Part shown: positions 48,701 through 58,300 of the stretch, piece after piece
Layout of the letters: the number at the start of each line of letters is the position of its first letter
Numbering within the stretch: the stretch's first letter is position 1
NCBI GenBank assembly: GCA_039566865.1
Contig: CM076958.1
Span: forward strand, 3,038,001-3,102,000
Source of the DNA: Aurelia coerulea
Taxonomy: Eukaryota > Cnidaria > Scyphozoa > Semaeostomeae > Ulmaridae
DNA length: 64,000 bases
Direction: 5' to 3'
Program-made: the position numbers and the translations under genes
The notes under the pieces: generated by a model
Told to the model about the DNA's origin: nothing
Database searches by the model: none
What the model saw: only the letters and a program-made list of their open reading frames with translations

Positions 48701-48981
48701 CTTCTAAAAATCCCAATGTGAGACCTGGCGAAAAAGATCTTCAAGCTCTCGCAAAAGACATAATCACAGATTGGAAAAGTCTGGGACGTGAATTAGAAAT
48801 AAATCATAAAGAAATAATGAAAATTCACAAAGACAATATTAATTATGATGATATTGAAGAAAAAGCGTTTGCCATGTTGGTGAAATGGAAAGAATCGAAG
48901 GGTGAAAATGCAACTTATGGGACATTGAAAGCAGCACTTATTAATATGGAATTGGTCAGCACTGCTCAGAAACATTGCTGA
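42726..48981 (+). CDS. Intracellular trypsin-like protease fused to a Death domain, complete, five exons
   Basis: Exons 42726-42859, 44307-44493, 45788-46127, 46648-46713 and 48650-48981 join in frame to 352 residues. No signal peptide, so it is probably cytosolic. Residues about 33-215 form a compact trypsin-like domain: GTGFF at the start, His69 in TNNHVI, Asp110 in LDYTLIG, Ser180 in IGSSGSPV, the three catalytic positions in the right order. A Lys/Ser-rich linker (RKRESS, PAKKQK) follows, then a Death domain (about 272-352): DWKSLGRELEI, EEKAFAMLVKWKE, NATYGTLKAAL. Death domains assemble signalling complexes, so the protein could be recruited to an immune or cell-death platform and cleave a substrate there. 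Similar trypsin plus effector-adaptor domain proteins are expanded in invertebrates. The exact family and substrate are unknown. The start ATG lies in a good context (AAAATGG). Confidence 0.85.
43313..43731. mobile_element. Inverted-repeat MITE in protease-Death intron 1
   Basis: AGGGACTGCACACAAATTGA at the left pairs with TTGAATTGTGTGCAGCCCCT at the right. The arms continue through TTCTTTCACGCAAAA, GTCCATTGGATG and a run CCCCCTCCCCCC. About 420 bp, no ORF of note. Confidence 0.75.
44054..44209 (-). repeat. tRNA-derived SINE, diverged copy
   Basis: Aligns over its length with the SINE at 61284-61471: GGATTGCAG, AATCAAGTCCATGACC, GGCTCTTCCTTGGATCAAAC, GGATTACTCCACTGCATCAC. The B-box and A-box regions are recognisable but mutated. 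It ends about 100 bp before the first protease exon. Confidence 0.65.
44739..45134. mobile_element. Short inverted-repeat element in protease-Death intron 2
   Basis: TAGCCTGTGTGCAGACTCTA at the left and TAGAGTCTGCACGCAGGCTA at the right are 21-bp inverted ends; AGAGGTTTCCCC.. and GAGGAGAAACC add internal pairing. It interrupts a longer dispersed block whose uninterrupted relative is at 37256-37480 (shared TTTTTGCTC, TATGTCCGGTGATCAG / TATCTGGTGATCAG). Confidence 0.7.
45135..45787. other. Dispersed repeat blocks in intron 2
   Basis: 45185-45310 matches 12150-12320 (GATAGAATTGATTGCCAGAA, AGAAAAGTGGGATGG). 45320-45510 continues the block shared with 37310-37500 (TGTATTTTGGATG, GGTCAGACGA). Confidence 0.55.
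46745..47365. mobile_element. CCGGGTGATTA-type palindromic MITE, diverged
   Basis: CCGGGTGATTAGAAAAAATG after TA, and TTTTTTCTAACTCGCCCG at the right. The body aligns with 35943-36570 (CCTTGAATATCA.., CATGGATATTGGGGATTTTC, GGAATCCCCCTGAA). It is inserted in intron 4 of the protease-Death gene and has more mismatches than the DAPP1 copies, so it is probably older. Confidence 0.7.
47955..48575. mobile_element. Palindromic element with about 270-bp arms
   Basis: Left CGATTAGCGATCGCAGACAA with right TTGTCTGCAGTCGCTAATCG, and GAAACCCAGGTAGCTAGCTT with AGCTACTTGGGTTTC, define mirrored arms around a centre near 48265. A half copy is at 18990-19245. It ends about 75 bp before the Death-domain exon. 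Confidence 0.75.
48650..48981 (+). other. Death-domain exon of the protease-Death gene
   Basis: The single terminal exon encodes the linker end and the whole Death domain. Conserved positions are the Trp of TDWKSLG, the hydrophobic helix-2/3 pattern LGRELEINHKEIMKI, the helix-5 ML.KW and the final ATY..L..AL. The last 68 bp are duplicated directly downstream. Confidence 0.85.
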
Positions 48982-49067
48982 GAGAAATAACTTATGGGAC
49001 ATTGAAAGCAGCACTTATTAATATGGAATTGGTCAGCACTGCTCAGAAACATTGCTGAGAGAAATAA
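48914..49067 (+). repeat. Perfect 77-bp tandem duplication of the Death-exon end
   Basis: 48914-48990 and 48991-49067 are identical (CTTATGGGACATTGAAAGCA onward to the stop codon and GAGAGAAATAA). The second copy lies after the stop codon, so it does not change the protein. Confidence 0.9.
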
Positions 49068-49074
49068 TGAAATA

Positions 49075-50000
49075 TATGAAGATCGTTACATTGTGATGAT
49101 GTTGAGGAGAAAGCTGTTGCAATGTTGGTCAGATGGAAAGAAGCTGAAAATGCAACTTATGGGACAGTAAGGCAGCGCTTATCAATATGGAATTGGTCAG
49201 CACTGCTCAGAAACATTGCTGAGAGAAATTATGAAATATACTGGGTGCGCCACAATAAACTATGCACATTTGACAGGCCACAATAAATCGTACACTGGAC
49301 CGATTTTGAAGATTCATGACTTAATTTTTTGCAAAAAGCCTGCATTAAATTCTAGGGTTTTTGCAATTTCTTTGTTTTCAGTTTTTAGAGCTAGACGCGA
49401 GTTTCTCAAAATGCTCGTTTGAAAACATTTGAAAACGATCTAAAAACGTCGATCAAAGTTTGTAAAGAATCGACATGAATGGACAAAGAGAAAACTTGTT
49501 CGTTCTGATTTGGGATTTAGAAATCGATTAGTTGTAATCTGCTGTACGAGAGTTCGTACTAAATCCCCAAATCACCCTGAAAACTTTTTCTCTTTGCTCA
49601 TTCATGTTGATTTTTTAAAATTTGATCGACGTTTTTTGATCGTTTGCAGTGTTTTCGAAAAAGAAAATTTTAAGAACCTCGCTTCTAGCTCTAAAACTGA
49701 AAACGGAAAAATTTGCGAAAAGTCCTAGAATCTGATTCAGGCTCTCAGCTAAATATTAAGTCATGAATCTTCAAAAGTGGTCCACTGTACGATTTATTGT
49801 GGCCTGCCAAACGTGCATAGTTTATTTTGGCGCACCCGGTGTAAAGATCGTTACATTGTGATGATATTGAGGAGAAAGCTGTTGCAATGTTGGTCAAATG
49901 GAAAGAGCTGAAAATGCAACTTATGGGTACGAGGATGGGAAAATGAACCAGCATGGGATTGGTCAGCACCGCTCAGAAACATTGCTCAGAGAGAAGTCTT
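49075..50000 (+). pseudogene. Decayed extra copies of the Death-domain exon end
   Basis: 49078-49235 repeats the segment from GATGATGTTGAGGAGAAAGC through GCTCAGAAACATTGCTGAGA with changes from the intact exon. 49845-50000 is a further copy (GATGATATTGAGGAGAAAGC, ATGTTGGTCAAATGG, GCTCAGAAACATTGC), more broken. A family C transposon (49241-49841) separates them. They are non-coding remnants of local duplication. Confidence 0.75.
49241..49841. mobile_element. CTGGGTGCGCC-type MITE (family C) between Death-exon remnants
   Basis: CTGGGTGCGCCACAATAAAC after TA and TTTATTTTGGCGCACCCGG at the right are inverted. The arms align with the 32748-33633 copy (GGCCACAATAAATCGTACAC, GATTCATGACTTAATTTTTT). 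About 600 bp. Confidence 0.8.
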
Positions 50001-50407
50001 GATATCCATGGACCATTGCAAATGGCCCACAAAGGATCCTGGGTGACAATAGCTTTTTAATTAGCATAATTATGCGTAATTATTATGCATGATTATGATT
50101 GAATCACAGCTTTTTCGACCTGCCGCCACCGTTCGTTGCCAGAGAGCAAGCTACTTAGATGCAGTGAACAATAAGCGATAATTCTCAGATTTGTAAATAT
50201 TCAAAGTATTTTATTTGATTTGATGTATGTAATTTAGGAACAAGGAGAACAATTTATCGAACGTATGCTGTACTTTTACTTACGTATATTTACTTTTGTT
50301 TTGATTAAATGGAATTTTTACTGTATATATATATATATGAAGTTAAATTTTGTCTCAAATTAGATGTCATGTGAGATTAGCGATGACAGAATTACTCACA
50401 CAAACTA

Positions 50408-51384
50408 GCGGGTGTCCCAAAAAACGCAACGGATTTGATCGGGACTAGCGACAAAAATTTAGGTCCAATCAATCCAAAATAATTTTGACATAATCCTATT
50501 AGCTAACTTGAAGATAAATAATTTTTTTGTTGATATTGGTGCATGGAGAGGTGGAATATCAATCTTGGAAGTCCAAATTTGCCTCCATCTCCTAACCAGA
50601 GGTTTCGGGTTTTGGCCTAACGTGTTTGAGGAATCTCCTCAGTCATATGCATAGTGTAGTAGTGTGAGCATGCTAAGGCACACATGCTTAGGCACACATT
50701 TCAATTAAAATTTGAAAGCTAAAAATTGACAAACATAACAATGTCGAAGGGAAAATTCACAAATAAATGTATTTCTTCAATCATAGTGCACCTGCAAAGG
50801 AGCCAAGCACGAAGGAGCAATTTTAAGGATGTTATCCATGGATAATTTTCCCTTGGGTATCTTTGATTTCTTGTTTCGTAATAATTCGAAGAAAGATTAT
50901 ACAAAATGCGTTTCATTAAAGTCATTAAGATTGCAAGAACTAATTCATTTTTCACACCGAAGGAAACTGTTTCGCAGATTATTTTCTTTTATGAGACAGA
51001 TGCAATACTTACTTTTCGAAACTTTTGAAGCATAACAAAAGATGTCTTTTCAGAACAAAATTGACGAATTTGATTGAATTTCTATTCAAATATTTTCATC
51101 AGCATGAGGCTTCCTTCTTTTATTTCACGGTAATTCAGGAGATTCCCCAAAATAGCGCGTTTGCAGTTTAGGCTAAAAGCCACAAGCTCTGGTTTGGAGA
51201 TTCAGGCAAATTTCAACTTTGAAGATGAATATTCCAACTCTCCATGCACCAATATCAACAAACAAGGTATCTTTCTTCAAGTTAGCTATCGAGGATTATA
51301 TAAAGAATTATTATGGATTGATTGGACCTAAATTCTTGTCGTTAGTCCCAATCAAATCCGTTGCGTTTTTTTTGGGACACCCGG
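50408..51384. mobile_element. CCGGGTGTCCC-type palindromic MITE, complete
   Basis: GCGGGTGTCCCAAAAAACGC and GCGTTTTTTTTGGGACACCC are inverted ends with TA on both sides. Arms of at least 200 bp pair (GGTCCAATCAATCC with GGATTGATTGGACC; TTGATATTGGTGCATGGAGA with TCTCCATGCACCAATATCAA). 977 bp. The centre (50700-51060) has short ORFs only. Confidence 0.85.
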
Positions 51385-51560
51385 TAGTTAACTAGTTTTT
51401 ATTCGCAGACACTTTCACGTGATACCTCATCTAATTTGAGACATTAGTATGGGTAATTATTTATATGCTGCAATCAACAATCAATTTTCGTTTCTATTTG
51501 GTCATTTCTGTTACTATATGTAATTTACACTCTGACAGGACGACTGAAAAACATTCGGCT

Positions 51561-51861
51561 TTAAAGGGGCTCCGTCGTCAAAATGTAAACAAAACGATGA
51601 TTTTTCCAGTTTTTTGAAAGGTGATATCACACAGTATTTTCGTATTTTTTTCAAAATGAAAGTTGCTGTTTGGGCATTAATCCTTGTACTTCACTAAGGA
51701 ACAAACCAAACATTCATATCTCCTACGATTGCTCGGATATAGATGGGTTTTTAACGGTCGCTTTCAAACAAACTGCGGGGAACAATGGATGAACAATGGA
51801 TAATCCCCGACACGTGCGAGTTTACGGATTTGTTTACTGTTTGACGACGGAGCCCCTTTAA
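51561..51861. mobile_element. piggyBac-type MITE
   Basis: TTAA (51561-51564) then AGGGGCTCCGTCGTCAAA; the other end TTTGACGACGGAGCCCCT then TTAA (51858-51861). The 18-bp inverted ends are perfect. The 293-bp body has no ORF. Confidence 0.8.
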
Positions 51862-52455
51862 ATATTAGTGCAGTGAAGAAGAATGCACCGATGTAGCTAA
51901 TTTGATGGTTGAAAGACTTACCTTATTTTAAGGATTTATTTCACGCGTATCGATCAGAATTTGTTTCACCTGTATCCATCATACCGCTTAATAGTTATGG
52001 GTGATTTTACTTGAAAGCTTTTTTTGAGATAGCTGGACTGGAAAAGGATTCTAGGACTGTTTTTAAGGATTCGGAGATTGAACAAGTTTGTAAAATCGCT
52101 CATAATGCTCATAACTACGGAACGCGACGAGAACGACCGATTTAAACCAACCAAATTTTGCTATCAAGTTGACAAAGGTCAACTTAGATGGGAAAATTTT
52201 GTTTGGCAAAATCACTCATCTTTTTAGACAAACAATTACAAAATACCTGCAAAGGGTTTGTATGGGAATCGATAATTCCACCTTCCATTCTGGGCCATGA
52301 TTTACGTGCTATTGAAAGCAAAATCCTATTTCTGAACCTGACTATTGAATTGAATTTAAATTTCAATGTCAAATGATAATGGGCCAGAATGGAATGTGGA
52401 ATTGTCGATTCCCATACAAACCCCTTACAGGCATTTTTCTAATTTTTGGGTCTTA

Positions 52456-53390
52456 CCTTACCTGTTACCTGTTGGTCGCGACTACCTCTGGTAGATTTGC
52501 GGATAGATATCTCCACTGTTCTCTGTTGTTAGCTTCTCGCACGCATTGCGTCATGCTTCTCTGTGTCCACTGTGTGATGTCATTGACCCATGTTCTCCTT
52601 GGACGACCTCTTCCCCTTTTGCCTTCTACTTTTCCTGTCAATAGTGTTTTTTGTATCTTATTTGCTCTGATTAAGTGCCCAAAGTATCTTATTTTCCTTT
52701 GCTTTATTTCAAATTTGAGGGATCTAGTTGTTTTGGCTAATTGCAATACTGTCTTATTCGTCATATGGGCTGTATATGGTATCCTTAACATTTTCCGATA
52801 AATCCACATTTCAAATGCTTCTATTTTTGCCCACGCTTCTTCTGAGAGTGTCCATGTTTCACTCGCATACAGAAGGGTAGATAAGATGTAGCACCGAACA
52901 AGCCTTTTCTTCGTTTCTAAACTCAATTTCCTTGATATTAACGTATCCTTCATATTCATAAAATTCTTGCGCGCTATCTCAATTCTTCTTCTTATTTCAA
53001 TATCAGTTTTTCCATCTTCAGTAATTAGCTGTCCTAAGTATTTAAACTGCTTCACTTGCCCAAGGTTGGTACCATCAACATTAATCTCAATTTGAGGTGT
53101 TTCTTTACTTCTACATATTACCATGGTTTTGGTCTTTTTGACATTCATTTTAAGACCTTTCTTTGCACTTTCTTCATTCACTAAATCAATTATTTCTTCT
53201 CTGCCACTAATGCTGTGTCATCAGCATAACGTAAATTCGTGAAATTTTTACCACCTATATTAATACCTGGCAACTTATCTGCTTTCCTGAAAATCTCTTC
53301 TGTGTACAAGTTAAATAGCTTAGGTGACAAAATACAGCCTTGACGAACGCCTCTTTTGATCTGTAACTTGTTTGATGCGCCTTCTCTTAA
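52456..53390 (-). mobile_element. 5'-truncated RTE-like LINE with 9-bp target duplication
   Basis: On the - strand the insert starts inside the reverse transcriptase: GVRQGCILSPKLFNLY, then LRYADDTALVAE with the YADD catalytic motif. A frameshift near 53205 leads into the 238-codon frame ending at 52465, which holds FKYLGQLITEDG, SETWTLSEEAW and KRGRGRPRRTW, the typical downstream region of RTE-type endonuclease-reverse transcriptases. The 3' end is a short CAGGTAACAGGTAAGGTAAG tail. TGGGTCTTA is present at 52447-52455 and 53391-53399. Dead copy. Confidence 0.85.
52465..53181 (-). pseudogene. RTE-like reverse transcriptase C-terminal region
   Basis: An uninterrupted 238-codon frame covers the thumb and post-RT region of the LINE. 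The palm motif lies upstream in another frame, so no functional enzyme is made. Confidence 0.8.
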
Positions 53391-53564
53391 TGGGTCTTAA
53401 AGATCAGTGATTTTACCAAACAAAATTTCCTTACCTAAGTTGACCTTTGAATGATAGTTTGAAATTTTAGTTTTGAATATTCGCCACATGCTTTTTATTT
53501 CACAGCCCGTCAAACATGTAAACTTTTTTGACTTGATAAGCTCAAGCTATGACCCACAACCAGC

Positions 53565-55092
53565 TACATACATACATACATACATACATTATCTATTTGA
53601 TAAAGCAGGTTAAATTAACGTGGCAGCTGAAGCTGATGTGGACCTGCTACTACTCTAAATGTCCATAGGAATATAAAAGGAAAAATGAAAAATTTAACTC
53701 TAAAAGTTCAACTTCCAGTCCTGTCTAAAATTTAATAAGCTCATTAGGTAACTAATAGTTAAAACAATGCCCTAAAAGTAGTGAAAATCATCCTTTTTGT
53801 TCTTAATTAAGCACGCCTCTTTTCCAAAACTTAGTGATGTAACTAATTTTTTATCTCTTTGCATTTTATTCTTAAATTGTTGTAAGCTACACGATTTCCT
53901 CGTTTCCAGACTTAATGTGTTCCACAAAAGTGTGCCTCTAAATATCACGGATGTGCGTCCAACTTCCTTGCAAACTCTAGGTAAATTAATGGAGCATCCA
54001 TCCCGTGAATGAAACAGTGTCTTTTTGAAGTGATCTTGGATGGCATCCGGAATAGTTTCATACTGAAATTTGTGCATGACTGCTAGAATCTTTCGCTTGT
54101 AGATATAATCAAGACTGTCCCATCTTGCCATGTTCATTGTTTCCACGTTGTCTGTATAGCTCGGTATTTGATGGATTATTTTGGCAGCTCTCACATGTAT
54201 CTTTTCTAAATCATTGAAAAGTGCTGGAGAGCAGGTACCCCAGACTGCTACAGCATACGTAACAGCCGCAATAACAGTCTTGAAATATATTTCTTCTTGA
54301 ATTTTAACGGGTAAAAATCTCATTCGTTTGAGCTGGCTGACTTTAGCTGCAAACGATTTAGACACACGTTTCACCTGTGCATCCCATCTTAAGTGATTGT
54401 CAATCACGATTCCAAGACATGTGGCAGTTTTCACATACTTAATTTCTTCCTCATTGATGTTAACAGGTCTAAGGGGGCCTACAAGATTCCGATTAGTAAG
54501 TAACATTATCTCAGATTTTCCGGTGTGAATAGTCAGCTTGTTTTTACTACACCAAGTAGAAATCTGTTTTCCAGTCTCGTTTAAAGCATCTATTACCTCC
54601 TCGATGTTGGTACCAATAAAGTAAAATGTCGAGTCATCGGCAAAGAGACATACTTCACTGGATGTTATGGCACTGGGGAGGTCATTAACGTAAATTGAGA
54701 AAAGTCTAGGACCAAGCAAGGAACCCTGGGGTACTCCGTAAGTTAAGGTTCTTGTCTTTGACTTAGATTCATTTAGCTGGACATACTGAGATCTTTCTTG
54801 CAAATAACTCTCTAACAGCCGTAAGAGTTGTCCTGATATTCCACATCCTTGCATTTTCTTCATCATAATGTTATGATTTACAGAGTCAAAAGCTTTCTTG
54901 AAATCAATTAGTAAGACCCCTACTACTTTTCCTTGATCTAAGGCATATTTCCATATTTCTGTCATGTGTAATAATAATAGCTCAGTTGACTTTCCTTCAG
55001 CAAATCCCCATTGATTAGGTGTTTTAGCTCCATTCACTTTCATGTGGTTATCCAGATGATAAGAAATTTGTCCCTCTCCTATGTCCCTTAGC
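53565..55092 (-). mobile_element. 5'-truncated CR1/jockey-type LINE with (TGTA)n tail
   Basis: Read on the - strand: a coding part from about 55092, a 200-bp 3' UTR, and a (TGTA)n tail at 53565-53589. The coding part begins inside the reverse transcriptase (EGQISYHLDNHM.. precedes the first ATG). No endonuclease is present. I saw no clear target duplication. Confidence 0.8.
53772..55043 (-). CDS. LINE reverse transcriptase, long intact frame
   Basis: 423 codons without interruption: TPNQWGFAEGKSTELLLLHM, LLIDFKKAFDSVNH (palm A), GVPQGSLLGPRLFSIYVNDL, FADDSTFY (catalytic FADD), TATCLGIVIDNHLRW, and the C-terminal SVIFRGTLLWNTLSL common in CR1/L2/Rex-type elements. The frame is open to about 55090 upstream of the ATG, so the ATG is internal. 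It lacks the endonuclease and the first RT motifs and cannot retrotranspose alone. The intact frame suggests a recent insertion. Confidence 0.85.
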   Translation of the reverse strand: MKVNGAKTPNQWGFAEGKSTELLLLHMTEIWKYALDQGKVVGVLLIDFKKAFDSVNHNIMMKKMQGCGISGQLLRLLESYLQERSQYVQLNESKSKTRTLTYGVPQGSLLGPRLFSIYVNDLPSAITSSEVCLFADDSTFYFIGTNIEEVIDALNETGKQISTWCSKNKLTIHTGKSEIMLLTNRNLVGPLRPVNINEEEIKYVKTATCLGIVIDNHLRWDAQVKRVSKSFAAKVSQLKRMRFLPVKIQEEIYFKTVIAAVTYAVAVWGTCSPALFNDLEKIHVRAAKIIHQIPSYTDNVETMNMARWDSLDYIYKRKILAVMHKFQYETIPDAIQDHFKKTLFHSRDGCSINLPRVCKEVGRTSVIFRGTLLWNTLSLETRKSCSLQQFKNKMQRDKKLVTSLSFGKEACLIKNKKDDFHYF

Positions 55093-55376
55093 TATGATCA
55101 ACATGCAAAAGGAAAATGGGGCTATTTGGATGGATGAAAAAGAAACTGCTTTTTGAGTAATTCAAACTTTCGCGCCTTTTCTTTTGGGACATTTGAAATG
55201 TTCCCACAAAAAACATCTTGCAATCATAAACGCAAACGAGGCGATTTTTTAAAATGGCAGCAATTCACATGTGTTGTTGTTGCTCTCCTAAGTCCTGATA
55301 GAGATTTTTAGCAGCTTTCTGAGCGTTGCAGCATGGCGAAAATATAAAGACATCAAGGAGGAACCAAGCAAAGAAA
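55093..55376 (+). promoter_or_regulatory. LRPPRC 5' flank with two short upstream ORFs
   Basis: Two upstream ATGs precede the start: AAAATGGCAGC at 55255 opens a 14-codon frame and GCATGGCGAAAATATAA at 55333 opens a 4-codon frame. AAAATGGC resembles the YY1-type initiator motif found at many mitochondrial-protein genes. The transcription start is not known. Confidence 0.3.
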
Positions 55377-58300
55377 ATGTTGTCTGCGTCTAAGAAAATA
55401 ACCTGCCTTAATAATGCAGTGAAAAGGCTCTTCGCTAGTCGGAGTTTGAATGTTTCTGCGAACTCAATCCACGCTGGAAGAAACTGGCCTAAAAATGACC
55501 GACCAACTTTCAGACTTGATTTTAGGCCTAACTCCACGCCGAACTTTGCTACAAGAAACACATATGTTACTTTGACATCGTCAAGGTTTGAAGTTGCCAA
55601 CCAGGCAGAGGCTGCTACTGAAACAAAGACTGCAGAGGACTTGAAATCAAGTGAACTAAAGGAAGAGTTTTCAGACATTGTTGAGAAAAAGAGTCGTTCC
55701 TCAGAAAATGTGACCAGGTCCAAAAGACAAGGTTCAAGTAGGCCTATAAGCACTGGAAGGTTTAGGAATTATAGCTACAGTGATTATCAAACTGTAGAGT
55801 CATTGAGACAAGAATTTGAAGAGCTTTTGAACAAGCAAGGTGCTTTAATTTCAAGATTCAATTTTTGTTCATTCATAACTATCCTAGTACAGGCGTATCC
55901 AGTCAAAGGTCCAAACAAACTGGAATGATGATAATAAGTTCATGTGATTATTTGCATGCCAGCAAATAATGTAAAACTTCAGATGACTAAAAACTTGCAC
56001 TTCCAATATTTCCAAAAAGGTGCTCTCTAAATGTTCAATTTCGCCACACACTCATTTCTTAAAAGAAACTAGGAATCTGATCCAGTACTGAAAGTTTCTT
56101 AACTTAAGTTATTATATTTGAGTGCTCAGAATTTCTTACAAGTTTCTGACAAGCTTCTCCGTGCTTACTTCTTTGCCCTTGTGAACATTTCAAAGAAATT
56201 TCTTGTTAGCATTACTCACATTTCTCAAACCTTCATTACTTAACTATTTGATACAGGATACCAGAAACAAGTGAAAATACAGATAAATTTTGCTAAGGAT
56301 TACAAGGCTTGTAAGGATTGACTATGATAGATAGTTTCTTTACTAATCTTTGTCAGTACATGTAGTTTCTAATAATATTTTAGCTATCGGAGGGTCGAGT
56401 CTCTGATAAGCAGTTTCTTATAAAAAGATATTTTTAGCTAGTTGCATTTATAACAAAAAACATTAATTGCATTTTAAGAGAGGGTCTATTTCAAAAGATT
56501 TCTTGAAAGAGAAAAACAAGAAGGTCGAAAAGCATGTAAATGGGATTGAAATGATAGCAATGCAAGGGACATCTTCTCCAGTTATGCATGCAGGATTGTT
56601 TATCTTAGAATTTAAAACAATATTATGGTTTATTTTTCGTTACAGATGGTAGTGTATCTCCAGTGACTGCTTATCAGTTTATCAGAAACTGTGGCAACAA
56701 AATGTCTGTAGAACCTCCTGAAAATCGCACTGCCTTGGCGCAAGAAATTTGGAACAAACTTAAAGAAAGAGGTTTGAAATTTGTTAATCTCTTGATATAA
56801 TTTGAAATTTTTTAAACAGTTATAACAATCTTTCAAAAGGCAGTCCTCCCCTGAATGAATGTAAAAAGTCAATGGAGATCCCTGTTGTGTATTACACATT
56901 GTATAGTACACATATCAATATTGTTCACTGTATATAACACACAAGTGTACATTCGTTTGCTTGATCCAAAAAAGCAAACGTATAAGTCCAAGGACAAAAA
57001 GTTTCTGGGATTTTCTCCTCCATAGCCCATCATTTTTTATCCAATGTTATGGCTGGTTGTGCTCCCAGGGGGGGGGGGTACTCTTGTATATTCAGGATAG
57101 GGATGCTCAGGTTACTTTTTTGGGTCTAAAATTTGGGCAAGGATTATTTTTTTGGGTCAATCATATGTACAGTTATTTTTTTGGGTTCCTGAAATTCTGC
57201 CTTACTTTTTTGGGTCTCAAATATGAGAAAAAGTAAAAAACTTGAGAAAAATATATTTTACGAACAAAATTAGAACCAAGTAACATTAATAAAATAAAAG
57301 AAATAAATATCCAAACACATTATGAGAAATCTAATCAGTTAGGGCACTTTTCTGCAGATTTAACTCATTCATGCCCAAAAGATTTGGGCGCCAAAACCGT
57401 GCAATGCCCAAAGCAAAATGGCAGAAAACACTTGTGCAGAGTAGTCTCAAAATATTATGAAACTATGAATAAACGGCAAATTATTTCAAAATATCTTCTA
57501 AAAACAAAGTTCAGATTAAGAGTTCATCTTTTTGAACGTGAAATTGAATGAAGTGCGTGAAGATAAATCAACGTCCACGGCGAGTACAAACTTTGGATGA
57601 AATATTTTCCGTGTTTTGTCCAATAATTTCTTGCAATATTCGTACAGTTATTGATAGTTAAATAGATAGTTTTGCATTTAGTTAGCTTCTTCTGTCCATA
57701 TCGTCTTTGAATGTATCTTAATTGAGCTTCTGTGCAATATGAAACACAATTTCTCAGCGCTTCCTTGCCTTCGTCACAAGGCCGGAAAATAGGCCCGTTG
57801 CTCATTTGTTAAAAAATCGTTCGTTATGCTCGAAAATAAAGTCGTCAAAGGGGCTAAGTTTCCTTCAGTTATTGCAAGCATATCTAGACAAGTCTTTTAG
57901 ATGCATATTGAAATATTTTGTAACGGCGGCATTCCATGTTTGAGCTTGCTCTTCGCCACATCTCCTTCCCGGCTGGCGATATGGGCCTAAGCGCATCTCC
58001 ATCATAACCTTGCTACTTTCCCTCAACAGTTTCTTGTTTCCTTTTCCTTCCACTGCAATAAATCTTTACTTGGTTCATTACCAAACAGTTTCCTTGCAAT
58101 CTACATCGCTAAATAGCCATACAAAGATGCAATTAAAGTAAGATAAAAGCTGTGAAGTCCGAAGGATTGCAAGATAACAAACAAAATGGCGCCCAAAATT
58201 TGATTTTCAAGAACGGAAAAGTTTGTCCGACTTTTGTCAACAATTTCAGTACTGCACCCTATTGTTTTCTTTCCAGATGATAAAGCCCCATTATGCACTC

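Larger units (their letters stand above)
52165..53540. mobile_element. Family A MITE split by a LINE
   Basis: The left part (52165-52455) and right part (53391-53540) together align with 39312-40641 (TTTTGTTTGGCAAAATCACT, TTACAGGCATTTTTCTAATT, GATCAGTGATTTTACCAAAC). The outer ends are worn. The LINE at 52456-53390 sits between. Confidence 0.75.

Noticed and set aside
55265..55753. 162-codon - strand ORF
   Set aside because: It is the antisense shadow of LRPPRC exon 1, whose + frame has the presequence, correct splicing and family matches.
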